A stretch of DNA of 64,000 bases from CAYJBH01 sp964368815. Lineage in GTDB: Bacteria; Bacillota; Clostridia; Oscillospirales; Ruminococcaceae. The DNA is taken from NCBI GenBank assembly GCA_964368815.1, contig CAYJDA010000001.1, forward strand, positions 62,001-126,000. Direction: 5' to 3'. A program made the position numbers and the translations under genes. Shown piece after piece: positions 52,893 to 60,717 of this stretch (position 1 is its first letter; each line of letters opens with the position of its first letter). The notes under the pieces are model-generated. The model was not told where the DNA came from. It did not search any database and saw only the letters and a program-made list of their open reading frames with translations.

Positions 52893-53295
52893 TTTAATTA
52901 GTAACAATACCGCTTCTTTTATAATTTCAGAAGGCGATACTGTAATTTACCAAGATATCGGAATTGGGGTAAAACCCATAATGAGAGTAATTCGCGAAAA
53001 ACCATCGCTACTACAAAACGCCGTTGTTATTGATAAGGTCATCGGCAAGGCAGCCGCTTTACTTCTTACAAAATATAGTGTTAGCGTTGTGTATGGTTTG
53101 TTAATGAGTAAAACTGCAATTAAAATATTTGAAAAAAACAATATTGAATATCATTATATTGATCTGGTTGACACCATTAAAAATCGTACCGGAGATGCCC
53201 TGTGTCCGTTGGAAGATTGCGTTAAGGACACCGACGACCCTGATATAGGGTTTGTTTGCATACAAGAAAGAATAAAACTCTTGATGAAAGGATAA
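52873..53295 (+). CDS. DUF1893 (deaminase-fold) protein
   Basis: The 140-residue protein belongs to the DUF1893 family, whose structure in Thermotoga (TM1506) has a cytidine-deaminase-like fold. DKVIGKAAALLL stands where deaminases have the His-x-Glu motif, and CPLEDCV near the C-terminus recalls their Pro-Cys-x-x-Cys, so zinc catalysis may be lost or altered. The GTG start at 52873 is eight bases after AAGGGG and overlaps the S-component gene. Confidence 0.8.
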   Translation: MQNKLFDLISNNTASFIISEGDTVIYQDIGIGVKPIMRVIREKPSLLQNAVVIDKVIGKAAALLLTKYSVSVVYGLLMSKTAIKIFEKNNIEYHYIDLVDTIKNRTGDALCPLEDCVKDTDDPDIGFVCIQERIKLLMKG

Positions 53296-53303
53296 CCGCT
53301 ATA

Positions 53304-53831
53304 ATGAGAAAGTTAATCCTTTATATTGCTATGAGCTTAGACGGATATATCGCGGATAAAGATGGTGGAATTTCTTGGCTTGAAGGCGACGGTAGCAATT
53401 TAGAAGCAGCCGGAAGTTATCACGAATTTTTCAGTAACATTGACACAGTAATTTTAGGGTATAAAACTTATCATCAGATAGTTACTGAGCTTTCCCCTGA
53501 AAAATGGCCTTATTCCGATAAGCAAAGTTATGTTATCACCCATAATAATATCCCAAACACCGCTAACATTACTTTTACCGACAAAGACTTAACAAGCTTA
53601 CTATATGAAATAAGAAAAGAACCGGGAAATGATATCTGGTTATGTGGCGGAGCCTCTCTCGTAACTCTCTCAATGAACAACACACTTATAGATAAATACC
53701 ATATCACCGTTATCCCAACTATACTTGGAGATGGAGTAAAGCTTTTCGATGGAGTAACTGAGCAAAAACTAAGATTGTTAAACACTATGCAGTATAATGG
53801 TATGACTGATTTAGTATACGAAAAAAGATGA
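53304..53831 (+). CDS. Dihydrofolate reductase-family (RibD C-terminal-like) protein
   Basis: The 175-residue protein has the DHFR/RibD-C fold pattern: LYIAMSLDGYIADKDGG at the N-terminus, TVILGYKTYH, and IWLCGGASLV near residue 113, the NADPH-binding glycine pair. No deaminase domain is fused, so it is not a full RibD. Start is ATG 53304; the frame stays open upstream over the end of the previous gene. Substrate unknown, with folate or flavin precursors possible. Confidence 0.85.
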   Translation: MRKLILYIAMSLDGYIADKDGGISWLEGDGSNLEAAGSYHEFFSNIDTVILGYKTYHQIVTELSPEKWPYSDKQSYVITHNNIPNTANITFTDKDLTSLLYEIRKEPGNDIWLCGGASLVTLSMNNTLIDKYHITVIPTILGDGVKLFDGVTEQKLRLLNTMQYNGMTDLVYEKR

Positions 53832-53843
53832 TGGCTATCTGAT

Positions 53844-54194
53844 ATGAAGTATATAAAACAGTTATCCGTAATTATGATTATAACCTCTATTGCCGAACTA
53901 ATAAAGGTTTTTTCTCCTTTGCCGATTCCTGCGGGAATTTACGGTTTGATTATATTATTCGCCTTACTGTGTTTTAATATAATTAAATTAGATCAACTCG
54001 AAAACACTGCCGACTTTTTAATTGCAATTATGGGAATTATGTTTATTCCAGCAGGGGTTGGTATTATTAATAGCACCGACAGTATCCTACCCATGTTGCC
54101 GGCAGTTATTATTTCAACTACAGCTGTCACTATACTGGTTATGGCTGTAAGCGGTAAGGTTACCGACATTATAATTCAAAGGAGGAAACAATGA
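53844..54194 (+). CDS. lrgA: CidA/LrgA-family membrane protein
   Basis: The 116-residue holin-like protein has four hydrophobic segments and the LrgA pattern PLPIPAGIYGLIILFALL. Its last four bases overlap the lrgB start (ATGA). LrgAB pairs have been linked to cell lysis control and, more recently, to pyruvate or related uptake. The gene is the fourth in the operon from 52368. Confidence 0.88.
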   Translation: MKYIKQLSVIMIITSIAELIKVFSPLPIPAGIYGLIILFALLCFNIIKLDQLENTADFLIAIMGIMFIPAGVGIINSTDSILPMLPAVIISTTAVTILVMAVSGKVTDIIIQRRKQ

Positions 54195-54883
54195 CTCAGC
54201 TCCTTACTTCCTCTGTCTTTTTTGGATTTACAATAACTTTAGCCTCCTACATGTTAGGGCTATGGGTAAAAAAGAAGCTAAAAAAAGAAATATTTAATCC
54301 TCTGTTGATATCCATAATTATTGTAGTAATAATTTTGGTGATTTTTGATATAGACTATGAACATTACAATAGCTCTGCAAAATATATTAGCTATTTTCTT
54401 ACACCAACAACCATATGCCTCGCAGTGCCTCTATATCGACAGCTAACGCTTCTCAAAGATAATCTTCTCGCTGTAATAATCGGTATATCCTCTTCTGTTG
54501 TCACCAGCTGTGTATCTATTTTTCTGCTTGCAAAGCTATACGCACTCACCCCTATTCAATACTACACGTTACTACCAAAGTCCATAACAACCGCTATAGG
54601 ATTACCACTTAGTGAAGAACTTGGTGGAGTTGCGGATATAACCGTTGCTGTAATAATTTTAACCGGTATTTTCGGTAACTTATCTGCAAACATAGTACTT
54701 AAGCTGTTTTCAATTAATCACCCTATTTCTAAGGGAGTAGCCATAGGAAGCTCCAGCCATGCCATCGGGACAGTTAAAGCGATGGAACTGGGCGAGGTAA
54801 CCGGTGCAATGAGCAGTCTTTCCATAGTGGTAAGCGGTATAATAACTGTTGTTGCAATTCAGTTTTTTTCAAATATTTACTAA
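54191..54883 (+). CDS. lrgB: LrgB-family membrane protein
   Basis: The 230-residue membrane protein with about seven helices has the LrgB signature LLPKSITTAIGLPLSEELGG (about 134-153) and GSSSHAIGTVKAMELGE near 195-211. It works with LrgA as a pair. It starts on the lrgA stop and is followed after 20 bases by the nucleoside hydrolase. Confidence 0.93.
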   Translation: MTQLLTSSVFFGFTITLASYMLGLWVKKKLKKEIFNPLLISIIIVVIILVIFDIDYEHYNSSAKYISYFLTPTTICLAVPLYRQLTLLKDNLLAVIIGISSSVVTSCVSIFLLAKLYALTPIQYYTLLPKSITTAIGLPLSEELGGVADITVAVIILTGIFGNLSANIVLKLFSINHPISKGVAIGSSSHAIGTVKAMELGEVTGAMSSLSIVVSGIITVVAIQFFSNIY

Positions 54884-54903
54884 TCATATAATAGGAGAAC
54901 AAC

Positions 54904-55872
54904 ATGATGTATGATCACGATAAACAAAGAACTGCTTTTGAAAAACATTTTTCTACCGATGCTATTGATGATATCAAAATTCTTAGTAGATTAATAAAAC
55001 CCACAGGCGTTGTTGACGTGGTGTTAGACACCGATGCTTTCAACGAGATTGATGACCAGTATGCAATAGCATATCTAATAAATTCTGATGATAGACTTAA
55101 TTTAAAGGCTATATTTGCAGCTCCTTTTTTTAATGCAAAGTCAGCAACACCGGCAGATGGAATGGAAAAAAGCTATAATGAAATAATAAACATTCTAACT
55201 CTCATGGAACGAGATGATCTTAAATCCTTAGTTTATAGAGGTTCCAATAATTTTTTAGCTGATGAGCTTACCCCTGTTGCGTCGGCTGCTGCAAACAAAC
55301 TTGTTAGCCTGGCAATGCAATATACCGCGCAAAAACCACTTTATGTTGTTGCAATCGGTGCGATAACAAACATTGCTTCGGCGCTAATTATGCAACCTGA
55401 TATTAAGGACAGGATTGTTCTTATCTGGTTGGGTGGAAATGCGCTTGAATACCCCCACAATAAAGAATTTAACCTCTATCAGGATGTTGCAGCTGCAAGG
55501 GTAGTATTTGGCTGTGGCGTAGCACTTGTGCAACTTCCTTGTAGCGGAGTGGTGTCGTCCTTTTCTGTAAGCGGACCTGAACTGGAATATCATCTTAGAG
55601 GTAAAAATAAGCTGTGTGATTATTTAGTAGATGTAACAATCAAGGAAGCAGACGAAATGTATGGCGGTTCAACCTGGACGCGTGTTATTTGGGATGTTAC
55701 TGCTGTGGCATGGTTATTGGGGGATTACATGGACGATTGCATAGAACATGTTCCCACCCCTGAATATGACGACTACTATTCTTTCAATCGCACAAATCAT
55801 TTATATAAGTATGTTTACAACATTCATCGTGATGATTTATTTGCTGAACTGTTTAGCAAGCTTACAAAGTAA
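54904..55872 (+). CDS. Inosine/uridine-preferring nucleoside hydrolase
   Basis: The 322-residue protein has the nucleoside hydrolase fold with a changed calcium site: VVLDTDAFNEIDDQYAIAY (38-56) keeps the final aspartates of the usual DxDxxxDD motif with Asn-Glu-Ile inserted in place of Gly-x. VAIGAITNIASAL (about 146-158) and the C-terminal aspartate in VIWDVTAVAWLL (about 262) complete the Ca2+ ligands. It should split a nucleoside into base and ribose in the cytoplasm. A 32-base gap separates it from the convergent sigK gene. Confidence 0.85.
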   Translation: MMYDHDKQRTAFEKHFSTDAIDDIKILSRLIKPTGVVDVVLDTDAFNEIDDQYAIAYLINSDDRLNLKAIFAAPFFNAKSATPADGMEKSYNEIINILTLMERDDLKSLVYRGSNNFLADELTPVASAAANKLVSLAMQYTAQKPLYVVAIGAITNIASALIMQPDIKDRIVLIWLGGNALEYPHNKEFNLYQDVAAARVVFGCGVALVQLPCSGVVSSFSVSGPELEYHLRGKNKLCDYLVDVTIKEADEMYGGSTWTRVIWDVTAVAWLLGDYMDDCIEHVPTPEYDDYYSFNRTNHLYKYVYNIHRDDLFAELFSKLTK

Positions 55873-55904
55873 ATTTATAGCTTAATAATTTATACATTGA
55901 ACCT

Positions 55905-56588
55905 TTATTCCGCCTTAGTTGTTTTTCTAAGTTTTTCTATCGCTTTTTTCTCAATTCGAGATACATAGGAACGTGAGATGCCCAAAATATTGCATACTTC
56001 CTGTTGTGACATTGGGTTGTTATTTCCAAGACCGTAACGCAGTTTTATTATTCGTTGTTCTCTCTCATCAAGCTTATTAACTATACTTCTATAAAGACTT
56101 TGAATCTCCTCCCTCTGTTCCACAATTTCACTAAGCTGATAATCATCTGCTGCTACATCCTCCCGTGTTAGGCTTCCTCCATCCTTATCACTTTCTAAAA
56201 TATCACCAAGATAAACGGTGTTTTGAGTTTTTTTGGCTGCCCTAAGATTCATCAACAGTTCATTTTCAATACACCTTGCAGCATAGCTGGAAAACCTACC
56301 TTTTTCACTTTTAAAAGTATTTACTGCTTTTATTAATCCTATTGTTCCAATGGATATGAAATCGTCCTGCTCCTGTGGGGTTTTATAGTATTTTTTTGCA
56401 ATATGTGCAACCAGTCTGAGATTATGGCTAATTAGTTTATCTCTTGCCGCTGCACTATTTTTTTGTAGTTCCTCTAATGCTTCACGTTCTTCCTTTGCAC
56501 TTAAGGGTTTTGGAAAGCTACTGCTTTCAAAATATAGAAATAGATGCAACACATTGCTTATACACTCCGTAAAAAGTTGAAAAAACAT
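55905..56588 (-). CDS. sigK: RNA polymerase sporulation sigma factor, sigma-K type
   Basis: The product (227 residues) has an N-terminal hydrophobic pro-sequence (FFQLFTECISNVLHLFLYF), region 2 with DDFISIGTIGLIKAVNTF and KGRFSSYAARCIENELLM, and region 4 with MSQQEVCNILGISRSYVSRIEKKA (a helix-turn-helix; longest stretch here is 24 so read as 20 plus end). This is the sigma-K pattern for late mother-cell transcription, and it supports a spore-forming host. The gene is intact, with no skin-type insertion. Start is ATG 56588 behind GGAGG; an upstream start at 56618 would fall inside the terminator hairpin. Confidence 0.92.
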   Translation of the reverse strand: MFFQLFTECISNVLHLFLYFESSSFPKPLSAKEEREALEELQKNSAAARDKLISHNLRLVAHIAKKYYKTPQEQDDFISIGTIGLIKAVNTFKSEKGRFSSYAARCIENELLMNLRAAKKTQNTVYLGDILESDKDGGSLTREDVAADDYQLSEIVEQREEIQSLYRSIVNKLDEREQRIIKLRYGLGNNNPMSQQEVCNILGISRSYVSRIEKKAIEKLRKTTKAE

Positions 56589-56599
56589 ATTTCCTCCAT

Positions 56600-56638
56600 A
56601 AAAAAACAGCCTTAACAATTATATGTTAGGGCTGTTTT
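56600..56638 (-). terminator. Terminator of the lgt-rqcH operon, abutting the sigK ribosome binding site
   Basis: Arms of 15 bases (56624-56638 with 56603-56617, core CAGCC/GGCTG) with one mismatch and a six-base loop are followed on the minus strand by seven T. The GGAGG of sigK begins two bases after the T run, so no promoter fits between them. Confidence 0.8.
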
Positions 56639-56648
56639 AATAATTACG

Positions 56649-58385
56649 TTATGCATGTTTTACAAGTTGAAATCTTTCTCTTTGCTCGGGGGTTGGGGTT
56701 ACATAGGCCGTTTCGTATATTTCATATATTACCATTCCAAGCGGAAGATCGTTTGTTTTTTTAAGATTCTTAACCATTGTGTAATCTACTGCTACCTTAT
56801 TTGAGTTTGACTGGCTTGAATAGTGTACAGCTAATGCTGCCGCATCGTTAAGTGTGCTATTTGGAATATCTCTTCCTTCACTCATCACCACAACATGTGA
56901 ACCCGGTGCATTTTTAACATGAAACCAGTAATCTTTACCTCTCGCTGTTTTAACGGATAATTTTTCATTTTGCATATTGTTTCGTCCTACCAAAATTAAA
57001 AATCCATCACAGGAGGTAAAGCGTAAAAAATCTGCCGGCTTTTGCTTTTTGTTTCGCTGTTTAAAATTTTTAAGATAACCCGCATCCTTAAGCTCGCTTC
57101 TTATTTCCAATAGCTCAGCCTCACCGGTAGCACGCTCGGTCTCGTACTGAACTGTTTTTAAATACTCAATTTCCAGCTCACCTTCCTTAATTAGGCCGGT
57201 AAGCATACGTACGGCTGTTAATTTTTTCTTGTAATCGGTATAGTATTTTTGGCTATTTGCAGACGGAGTAAGCCTTGGATCCAGTTTTATTTTAACCTTC
57301 TCGCCGCTGTAATAATCCAGCAGTTCAACAACACTGTCGCCCTTATTTATCATATGAATATTAGCCGCTAACAGCTCCCCATATAGTCGGCTCTGTTCAC
57401 TTTTTTCACTTTTTGATAGTTCATCTCTTCTTGCTTCAAGTTTGCGAACCGCACGTTCCAATAGCTGTTTTACCTGACGTGAAAGGTTCCCTGATTTCTG
57501 AGTTAGCCGCATCTGCTGTTCGCGTTTACTATAGTAATCACTCAACAGCCTGCTGTAATCGGAATATGGTGTTAAGCTGTAATCGGAAGGAAATTGTGAC
57601 GGTGTAAAAAAACAAAATTCACAAGGTTCCCCTCTTTCATTTTTAACCATTACGGGAGGTGTGTCGTTACACGCTTCCCGTTGTACCGAAATTACAGCCT
57701 CTGCTAAGATTGACTTATCTAAAGTATTACCCTTGAGAGGGTTGCCGCTACGATGAATTATTTCCCTTGCTACAACAGGCCCTATTCCTCCGGCGACCGA
57801 CATGATTCCTCGCTGAAGATCATCCTGCTTTAGTATTTTATCTGTAAGTGTCAACGGGTCAATATCTAAAAAAAACTCCCTGTCCGGCTTTGGTGGTAGT
57901 GTATACAAGAGTCCCGGTAGCAGCTGTCTTTGTTCGCTATCCTCAAAATCAATGCGTTTAAGGGCATCAATAACCTTGCCATCTTTTTCATAGAGAACAA
58001 GATTAGCATAGCGACCCATAAGCTCGGACGCAACAACAATAGTTCTTCCATCTCCAAGCTCGTTAGTAGCAGCTATATTGATGTTTACGATACGCTCGCC
58101 ATGTACACTTTCTACCGATAATATTCTCCCACCCGAGAGATGCTTTCGTAACAGCATACAAAAGGAGGGAGGCACATCAGGATTTTCATAATTTTCACTA
58201 CTTAAACCTATTCTTGCACCGCCGCTTCGTAGACATGCAAACAGCTTAAAACTCTCACTACGGGTGCGTAGCGATAGTAAAACCTCCTCTTTTGATGGCA
58301 TAAAAATTTTATCTACTCTTGCACCTGCAAGCTTTTCGTTTAATTCGTTAGATATAAGTGAAATGGTAACAGCATCTAAAGCCAC
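56649..58385 (-). CDS. rqcH: RqcH (NFACT family) ribosome quality control protein
   Basis: The 578-residue protein starts MALDAVTISLISNELNEKL and shows NFACT-N, helix-hairpin-helix, a long coiled coil (about 290-440, with KLEARRDELSKSEKSEQSRL) and the NFACT-R domain with DYWFHVKNAPGSHVVV and a conserved SNKVAVDYT segment. RqcH adds alanine tails to nascent chains stalled on 50S subunits. Length matches Bacillus RqcH (formerly FbpA/YloA). It is the last gene of its operon. Confidence 0.95.
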   Translation of the reverse strand: MALDAVTISLISNELNEKLAGARVDKIFMPSKEEVLLSLRTRSESFKLFACLRSGGARIGLSSENYENPDVPPSFCMLLRKHLSGGRILSVESVHGERIVNINIAATNELGDGRTIVVASELMGRYANLVLYEKDGKVIDALKRIDFEDSEQRQLLPGLLYTLPPKPDREFFLDIDPLTLTDKILKQDDLQRGIMSVAGGIGPVVAREIIHRSGNPLKGNTLDKSILAEAVISVQREACNDTPPVMVKNERGEPCEFCFFTPSQFPSDYSLTPYSDYSRLLSDYYSKREQQMRLTQKSGNLSRQVKQLLERAVRKLEARRDELSKSEKSEQSRLYGELLAANIHMINKGDSVVELLDYYSGEKVKIKLDPRLTPSANSQKYYTDYKKKLTAVRMLTGLIKEGELEIEYLKTVQYETERATGEAELLEIRSELKDAGYLKNFKQRNKKQKPADFLRFTSCDGFLILVGRNNMQNEKLSVKTARGKDYWFHVKNAPGSHVVVMSEGRDIPNSTLNDAAALAVHYSSQSNSNKVAVDYTMVKNLKKTNDLPLGMVIYEIYETAYVTPTPEQRERFQLVKHA

Positions 58386-58387
58386 AG

Positions 58388-59146
58388 TTATATAGTTCCT
58401 TTCAATAATAGCCTATTGGGTTCAGCTTCTTTTTTTGATACAAAAAATTGTGCTTCATCACCAAGTTCGGCAGTAAGTTTATTATATAGCTCACAAACTA
58501 TTGGTTTTTCAGTGGCATAGTGTCCGGCCTCGATAGCGGAAACCGACAACCGTTTTGCAGTTAGCCAATCGTCATGTCGAAGTTCACCGGTAACCAAACA
58601 GTCGACGCCTGCTTTATAAGCTTCCTCAATAAATGAGCCTGCGCCTCCAACAACAGCAACCGTACTAATGCGTTTACCGCTATCAAAAAATCTCGGTGAA
58701 TAATTTAATCTGAGAGCTAATTTTTCGGTTAGCTCTGTCAGTGTTAATTCAGGCTCTAACCTTCCCATCCTACCCACATCGGTGAACCCACTAACATTCT
58801 TAAGGTTAATAATTTCTGCAAGTATATCATTAACACCGCCCTGTGCGGCATCTAAATTAGTGTGCATCGCAATACATGATATTTCATCTCTGCAAAGCTG
58901 ATATACAGGAAGTGTATAATCCATTGCTTTAAGTGGCTTAAATATCACCGGGTGATGAGAAATAATTAGCTCTGCATTAATTCCTCTTGCTTCATCAACA
59001 GTATCTTTTGTAACATCAAGGCACAACAATACCCGCTCGACTGTTTTCCCTGAATTTACTATTAATCCGCAATTGTCCCAGTCACAACAGAGTTCAAAAG
59101 GTGCAATTTGATTTAACACCTTCAAAATTTTTTCAATCTGAAGCAT
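58388..59146 (-). CDS. Nif3-like dinuclear metal centre protein
   Basis: The 252-residue protein has the NIF3 pattern: CDWDNCGLIVNSG, LIISHHPVIFKPLK (metal-binding His pair), AMHTNLDAAQGGVND, and AGHYATEKPIVCELYNKL near the C-terminus. The function of the family is unsettled (a GTP cyclohydrolase-like fold). It overlaps the trmK gene by 14 bases, as with the Bacillus yqfN-yqfO pair, and is two bases from rqcH. Confidence 0.92.
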   Translation of the reverse strand: MLQIEKILKVLNQIAPFELCCDWDNCGLIVNSGKTVERVLLCLDVTKDTVDEARGINAELIISHHPVIFKPLKAMDYTLPVYQLCRDEISCIAMHTNLDAAQGGVNDILAEIINLKNVSGFTDVGRMGRLEPELTLTELTEKLALRLNYSPRFFDSGKRISTVAVVGGAGSFIEEAYKAGVDCLVTGELRHDDWLTAKRLSVSAIEAGHYATEKPIVCELYNKLTAELGDEAQFFVSKKEAEPNRLLLKGTI

Positions 59147-59666
59147 TGACCTCTCCCAAAAAAAGGTAGTAACTCTTTTTGCCTTGTGTTATACAATGTT
59201 TTTCGTAATTAATTTTAAACGTCCTTAACCATTCCTCCAAAACTTCCGACTTGCATGCCGGCAGTAAGGTTAGTCTTTTATTATTTTTAAATAACCATTC
59301 ACAGTCATTTAATATTTCAACCATGGTTATCCCGCTCATGCCGGAAATTGTTATCAACTCGGCTTCATGTGGTTCGATATTCTTCAGTCCATCAGAAATT
59401 CGGGTTTTAATATTCGCCTTACGTTTTTCGGCAAGGGTTATGGCTTTTTGTAATGGCAGGGGGTTTTTATCTGCCGCTACTATACATTTAATCTCGGTGT
59501 TTTCTGCAAGCCAAACCGCTAACTTCCCGTGATCACATCCAATATCACAAAGGCTTTTCGGCGCAGTTACATCGTAGCGAAATTCCTCACCGGTACTACT
59601 TTTACAATAGCCGCATATACCTGCCGCCACTGCCGCCATCCTAGAACGAAGATGCAACTCTATCAT
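59133..59666 (-). CDS. trmK: tRNA (adenine22-N1)-methyltransferase
   Basis: The 177-residue protein has the TrmK methyltransferase core: LCDIGCDHGKLAVWLAE (about 36-52) binds S-adenosylmethionine, ISDGLKNIEPHEAELITISG (about 88-107) follows, and LTLLPACKSEVLEEWL is near the C-terminus. It is shorter than Bacillus TrmK (about 230 residues), missing most of the C-terminal coiled-coil part. The overlap with the nif3-like gene matches a conserved gene pair and supports the call. Confidence 0.88.
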   Translation of the reverse strand: MIELHLRSRMAAVAAGICGYCKSSTGEEFRYDVTAPKSLCDIGCDHGKLAVWLAENTEIKCIVAADKNPLPLQKAITLAEKRKANIKTRISDGLKNIEPHEAELITISGMSGITMVEILNDCEWLFKNNKRLTLLPACKSEVLEEWLRTFKINYEKHCITQGKKSYYLFLGEVNASD

Positions 59667-60713
59667 TTATTTATCGTCTTCTGTTTCTTCGTCGGAATCT
59701 TTGGTAGCAACCTCTTCAACTTCTGGTTCTGCTTCGTCTGCAGTTTCATCCTGTTCTAAAGTCTCTGACTCCTCTTCGGAACCCTCCAGCTCCTCGGTTT
59801 TACTGTTCTCTACTGTTTCATCTTTTGGATTTTGAGAAGGAACAAACTCATCGAGCAGAACAAACATTTTACGGCTACGTAGCTTTTCACTTGTGTAAAA
59901 TACTATTAGTGTTATTAAAGCAGCAACACTTAGCGCAACGGCAAGAATCTGAGATACCCTTGCGTTCATTAGCATTAAACTGTCAGTGCGCAAACCTTCC
60001 ACAACCGCACGTTCCGCTCCATATAGTAGAAGATATAAGAGGAATATTTCGCCGTTGAATTTCCGACGTTTTGAGTAAAGTGCAAGCCCTACAAAGCAGA
60101 GTAAGCACCATATTGATTCGTATAAAAAGGTGGGATGTACCGGAAGCGTTGCATCTAACACAGAAGCCAATGCGGAGTTGCTTGAAATTAACGAGGTTAA
60201 ATATCTGTTTGTTCCTTCGCTATACATTCCAATAAAGGAGTCTGTGTTGGTTCCAAAAGCTTCTTGGTTAAAGAAGTTACCCCACCGACCTATACCTTGT
60301 CCAATTAAAAATCCTATTGCAGCAACATCAAACATCGGTAAAATAGCAACCTTGCGTATCTTACACATCGGAATAGCCACTATGAATGCTGCTATAATCG
60401 CCCCATATATCGCCACTCCACCATCGCGAATGTCAATCATATCCATGAAGTCATCAAATGGATATGGCGAGAATATAACATAATATATCCTTGCGCCCAA
60501 AATTGCAGCAATTCCTGATACAATAATAACGTCTAACCCTTTATCAGGGTCAACCCCAAATCTTTTTGAGTTGTAAAAAAAATAAACAAGAGCTAAGCTC
60601 ATTCCAAGTGCTATACAAATTCCATACCAATAGATATTAAAACTGCCAATACTAAAGGCTACAGGATTAATAACCAGTTCAATCCCTATTCCGGGAAATT
60701 CGACGTTATACAT
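59667..60713 (-). CDS. lgt: Prolipoprotein diacylglyceryl transferase with acidic tail
   Basis: The 348-residue membrane enzyme attaches diacylglycerol to the lipobox cysteine of lipoproteins. Seven helices are expected, with GARIYYVIF, the Lgt signature IGQGIGRWGNFFNQEAFG (about 139-156) and HPTFLYES (about 193-200). After the last helix there is an unusual tail (from about 290) rich in Glu and Asp, lacking hydrophobic residues. The gene ends one base from trmK and starts four bases after a peptidase gene. Confidence 0.96.
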   Translation of the reverse strand: MYNVEFPGIGIELVINPVAFSIGSFNIYWYGICIALGMSLALVYFFYNSKRFGVDPDKGLDVIIVSGIAAILGARIYYVIFSPYPFDDFMDMIDIRDGGVAIYGAIIAAFIVAIPMCKIRKVAILPMFDVAAIGFLIGQGIGRWGNFFNQEAFGTNTDSFIGMYSEGTNRYLTSLISSNSALASVLDATLPVHPTFLYESIWCLLCFVGLALYSKRRKFNGEIFLLYLLLYGAERAVVEGLRTDSLMLMNARVSQILAVALSVAALITLIVFYTSEKLRSRKMFVLLDEFVPSQNPKDETVENSKTEELEGSEEESETLEQDETADEAEPEVEEVATKDSDEETEDDK

Positions 60714-60717
60714 TATT

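Noticed and set aside
55905..56588. Skin-type prophage insertion in sigK
   Set aside because: The coding sequence is continuous from the pro-sequence through region 4, so there is no insertion.
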